Assembly: GCA_945883495.1 (NCBI GenBank)
Contig: CAMCXS010000001.1
Span: 124,001 to 188,000, forward strand
Origin: Akkermansia muciniphila
GTDB taxonomy: Bacteria; Verrucomicrobiota; Verrucomicrobiia; Verrucomicrobiales; DEV007
Length of the DNA stretch: 64,000 nt
Direction: 5' to 3'
Position numbers and translations under genes: made by a program. Positions 61,578 through 64,000 of this stretch are shown here, one piece after another; the first letter of the stretch is position 1, and each line of letters opens with the position of its first letter. The notes beneath the pieces are model-generated. The model searched no databases, was not told the origin of the DNA, and saw nothing but the letters and a program-made list of their open reading frames with translations.

Positions 61578-62699
61578 TCAATCCTCCCCGCCCATCCACC
61601 GCACCTCGTGCGCTTCCCCGGGCGATGGCGGTTCCGCACGGTCGAGCAGCCGGTGAATCACTCGCTCCGGGACCCGGCGTTCCCGCTCCCGATTCTGCTT
61701 CAGCAAGGCTTCGAACGGCGGCTCCAAGTAGACGATCTCCACCCTCGCCTCATACCGCGCAAACAGATCGGTCCACAGCTTGCGCATCGGCGCAGTCAGA
61801 TTGGTGGCGTTGAACGCAAAGTCTTCCCCCACCCGCAGCCGCTGCCGGCATCGCTCCTTCGCCCGCTGAATCACCCGTCCCTGCTCCTCCGTCGGATCGA
61901 CGTCCAGTTCTTCCCGGACATCGTCCAGCGAGATGGAGGGCAAATCTGGCCGATGCCGCGCCAGCCAAGTGTCCTTCCCCGCCCCCGGCAGCCCGCTCAT
62001 CATTGTCACCGTGCAGCGATACTCCTCGTGCGGCACCCGGTGCAGACTCCCCAGCTCCCCCCGGAAGAAGAGAAACCGAGCATGATCGTTCACAAATGGA
62101 TAGGCCACCTCCAGGCAGCCGTGCTCTTCCGCCAAATCCCGCCAGAGCTCCAACGCATCTTCTTTGCGGGCCGTCTCCCTCGTCGTCCTTCCCCGCGTAT
62201 CCGCCAGCGCAAACTGATACAGCAGATCATTGCGAACCAGCCAAGAGAGCCGGATCACCTCTTCTTCCGGCTTCGACTTATCCAACAGATACGGCGGTCG
62301 CCCATGGTAACGCACCAGGTTTACGATCGCTTCCCGCACCTCCAAATCGCATCCCCAATTCCGCAAGATCTCCCGCGCCATCCGCGCACTCACGATGGAA
62401 TGCTTCGGCGATCGCGTGCGCCCACTCTCTTCATCAAAGTAGGTGGTCGCCGGTTTCCCCGCGTCGTGCCACAACGCCGCGAACCGCAGAGCCCGCCGAT
62501 GCTCTGGGCGCATATCCGAGAATCCCCCCAGCCGCCCCACTTCCTCCCATACCATTCGGGTGTGGGTCCAAACATCTCCCTCCGCATGCCACTCCGCGTC
62601 TTGCCCGCAAGCCCGCATCGCCTCCGCCCAAGGCTGCCGCTCCGCCCAGGCCAGCAATTCATCGTCGCTAGCCGACACCACGTCCGCCCAATTCCTCAT
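61578..62699 (-). CDS. HD-Pnk-like RNA end-healing enzyme (HD phosphoesterase plus polynucleotide kinase)
   Basis: The 373 aa protein joins two catalytic modules. Residues about 40-170 form an HD-type metal phosphoesterase: WTHT (His46), ALWHDAGKP (His78, Asp79), SPKHS (His100) and ALADTRGR (Asp167). Residues about 230-370 form a P-loop kinase: SGLPGAGKDTW (235-245), SLDDVREEL (257-265), resembling the catalytic Asp-Asp-x-x-Arg motif of polynucleotide kinases. The Runella slithyformis HD-Pnk enzyme has the same order and heals RNA ends with 2',3'-phosphodiesterase and 5'-OH kinase activities. It lies 9 bases after an RNA ligase gene. Confidence 0.86.
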   Translation of the reverse strand: MRNWADVVSASDDELLAWAERQPWAEAMRACGQDAEWHAEGDVWTHTRMVWEEVGRLGGFSDMRPEHRRALRFAALWHDAGKPATTYFDEESGRTRSPKHSIVSARMAREILRNWGCDLEVREAIVNLVRYHGRPPYLLDKSKPEEEVIRLSWLVRNDLLYQFALADTRGRTTRETARKEDALELWRDLAEEHGCLEVAYPFVNDHARFLFFRGELGSLHRVPHEEYRCTVTMMSGLPGAGKDTWLARHRPDLPSISLDDVREELDVDPTEEQGRVIQRAKERCRQRLRVGEDFAFNATNLTAPMRKLWTDLFARYEARVEIVYLEPPFEALLKQNRERERRVPERVIHRLLDRAEPPSPGEAHEVRWMGGED

Positions 62700-62708
62700 C
62701 GATTTGCT

Positions 62709-63443
62709 CTACTTCCAGATATCCGCGCCATTGGCCAATTCGTTCGGCACCATCTTTTGATGCTGCCAATGCTCGCTCTGTTTGACGCGTTCCACGAACT
62801 CGGGCCGCACCAATTTCCCCCGTGCCGTGACCACGCCATCCGCCTCCGTACGCACGTAAAGTCCTTCCGCCATGTCATCGATCTCACCAGTCAAAGGATT
62901 GTCGAAACGAGCCCCAAAGAGAGAAGGCCCAATCAGCCCAGCCAAATCCTCCGCCGGTCCGCGGTGCACCACCGGCACCGTCTCCATCCCGCTGCCATCG
63001 AGAATTTCCAACCGCCGGTCCAAGGAAAGGAATGCCGCCGCCTCCTTGTCGTAGATATCGAACTCAAAAAAGTAATGCGGCAACGCCAAGTAATGGACAC
63101 TGTGCTTCGCATAGAGCCATTCCCCAAAGAGGATGAACCGGTCCTCCAGGATCAACTCCAGCACCGGCCGCTTCACTGCCGTCCACTGCTTGAAGAGGTC
63201 ATACTGCGGGTGCATGCCCTCGGTGATCTCATGTCCCCGGCATTGCAATACCAGCCGCCCCCCCGAAGTAAAGTGGATGCCCACATTCGTGCCATCCAGC
63301 TTTTCTTCCACGATCAAAGACGGGTCCGACACCAACGCCGCAGACTCCATCGGCCCCAAGTGCCGGTCATCTTCCGTCCCCTTGGAACCAAAGAGATGCG
63401 GCGTCCGCGGATACTTCACGAAATCATCACGGGACGCGCCCAT
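62709..63443 (-). CDS. ATP-dependent RNA ligase (nucleotidyltransferase superfamily)
   Basis: The 244 aa protein has motif [11 protein letters not shown], with adenylated Lys48, motif III-like [12 protein letters not shown], motif [10 protein letters not shown] and motif [15 protein letters not shown]. The size and lack of extra domains fit stand-alone bacterial RNA ligases of the Rnl2/Rnl5-like groups; the C-terminal specificity domain is short. It is upstream of and nearly contiguous with the HD-Pnk gene, which would supply the 3'-OH and 5'-phosphate ends that it seals. Confidence 0.88.
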   Translation of the reverse strand: MGASRDDFVKYPRTPHLFGSKGTEDDRHLGPMESAALVSDPSLIVEEKLDGTNVGIHFTSGGRLVLQCRGHEITEGMHPQYDLFKQWTAVKRPVLELILEDRFILFGEWLYAKHSVHYLALPHYFFEFDIYDKEAAAFLSLDRRLEILDGSGMETVPVVHRGPAEDLAGLIGPSLFGARFDNPLTGEIDDMAEGLYVRTEADGVVTARGKLVRPEFVERVKQSEHWQHQKMVPNELANGADIWK

Positions 63444-63619
63444 GCCTGGCAGAATACCAGCATGGCCGTGGGAAATCGAGAATTCCGATTCCGATTCGGA
63501 GCACGAGCTGCTCCGCCATTCACCAGCATCCCGCCGTGCTCTTGTCTTTCGTGGTGACTAAGCCGGTTGCGGTTGCCTCCGCCTGCTATCCACCGCGGTC
63601 ATCCGCGAGTTCTCAAGCC

Positions 63620-64000
63620 TCAACGGCGCGTCGCCACGTGCCACTGCCGATAGCCATACCAGAGAAACCCAGCGGCGGCGGCAAACATGAAAATGGAGTA
63701 AAATTGTCCTTTGTTGATGCCCATAATGAACCCAGAATCCGCGCGGCGCCAAGTCTCGCCGATGATCCGGAACACCGCATAGAGCAGGAAAAACAGCCCG
63801 GTGAGAATTCCATAGGGCAGCTTGGGGAACTTCCAGCGGATCCCGAAGAGGATGACAAACAAGAGCAGTCCCTCGAGGAGCGCCTGGTAAATTTGGGATG
63901 GATGCCGGGGCGTCAACGTGGCGTGAAGCACTTCGCGGACGGCGGGATCGTGGATGGCGGTCTTGATGTCGACGAGACTCATCCCGGGCAAGCGGGCGGC
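63620..64000 (-). CDS. lgt: prolipoprotein diacylglyceryl transferase, C-terminal part
   Basis: The gene runs off the right edge; about 127 C-terminal residues are visible. Lgt attaches diacylglycerol to the lipobox Cys of prolipoproteins in the inner membrane. Recognisable segments are TPRHPSQIYQALLEGLLLFVILFGIRWK, YAVFRIIGETWRRADSGFIMGINKGQFYSIFMF, with the conserved Arg, Gln and Glu pattern of the catalytic end, and a final helix. An internal ATG near 63991 is not the true start. A 176-base gap separates it from the ligase gene. Confidence 0.9.
   Translation of the reverse strand, partial: AARLPGMSLVDIKTAIHDPAVREVLHATLTPRHPSQIYQALLEGLLLFVILFGIRWKFPKLPYGILTGLFFLLYAVFRIIGETWRRADSGFIMGINKGQFYSIFMFAAAAGFLWYGYRQWHVATRR

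Noticed and set aside
61512-63557. Open frame of about 680 codons on the plus strand across the RNA-repair genes.
   Set aside because: His/Arg/Pro-rich translation without motifs, opposite the clear HD-Pnk and RNA ligase genes.
1-64000. Search for CRISPR arrays, insertion sequences, integrases, attachment sites or phage genes.
   Set aside because: No regularly spaced repeats, transposase or integrase-like frames, or att-like duplications were seen; the tRNA-Asp is not followed by an integrase.

Overview
The window reads as a GC-rich chromosomal segment of a Gram-negative bacterium, most likely a member of the Verrucomicrobia/PVC group. The grounds are outer-membrane barrel proteins and a lipoprotein diacylglyceryl transferase, together with several families typical of that group: FG-GAP/UnbV giants, a propeller-HEAT-cytochrome c chimera, a planctomycete-type cytochrome c, exbB-exbD-exbD-TPR clusters and MglA/roadblock modules. 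Placement is by family content only. I see no CRISPR array, insertion sequence, integrase or phage block; genes are densely packed and many overlap by 4-17 bases.

Layout. 1-3.7 kb: an ABC-F ATPase cut by the left edge, tRNA-Asp, then rplS-rnhB-yraN-thyA-folA. 3.8-6.4 kb: an unknown protein, a Tat-exported TIM-barrel protein and an anchored protein. 6.4-10.8 kb: a tightly coupled four-gene operon made of an aldo/keto-reductase-like plus chlorite-dismutase-like fusion, a divergent dihydropteroate-synthase-fold protein, a pteridine-reductase-like SDR and an EgtD-like methyltransferase. This is my best candidate for an undescribed pathway. 10.8-12.9 kb: two paralogous small outer-membrane proteins and a HAD hydrolase, on the minus strand.

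13.0-19.6 kb is a classic translation operon (nusA-infB-rbfA-nrnA-truB-ribF) with a terminator-like hairpin in its leader. 19.7-24.1 kb holds a duplicated FG-GAP/UnbV exported protein and an exported SRPBCC protein. 24.1-34.1 kb, mostly minus strand, holds a cytochrome c, a lone nuoD, three pilin-like genes, a parvulin chaperone, a Clp-like double AAA ATPase, a secreted transglutaminase-like protein and a helical-repeat protein.

34.4-41.6 kb is plus strand: exbB-exbD-exbD, a large periplasmic TPR protein, a small partner, and a membrane protein with a kinase fold lacking the catalytic aspartate. 41.6-45.4 kb: cysQ, a DUF2752 protein, apt and a debranching-enzyme-like protein. 45.4-53.9 kb is a long minus-strand run: zinc-ribbon membrane protein, multidomain roadblock protein, MglA GTPase, second roadblock protein, exbB, exbD, a TonB-like protein, a small zinc-ribbon membrane protein and fabF. 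It joins a polarity GTPase module to a proton-driven motor module.

54.2-64 kb: a glycine-zipper lipoprotein, an RDD protein, the propeller-HEAT-cytochrome chimera, a GT28-type glycosyltransferase, a DUF3307 membrane protein, a cyclic-nucleotide-binding-domain protein, an RNA-repair pair (RNA ligase plus HD-Pnk) and the C-terminal part of lgt running off the right edge.

A recurring theme is enzyme folds with altered catalytic residues: the AKR domain, the DHPS-like protein, Clp domain 1, the kinase, and the debranching-like protein. All calls are from reading translations; no database search was possible.
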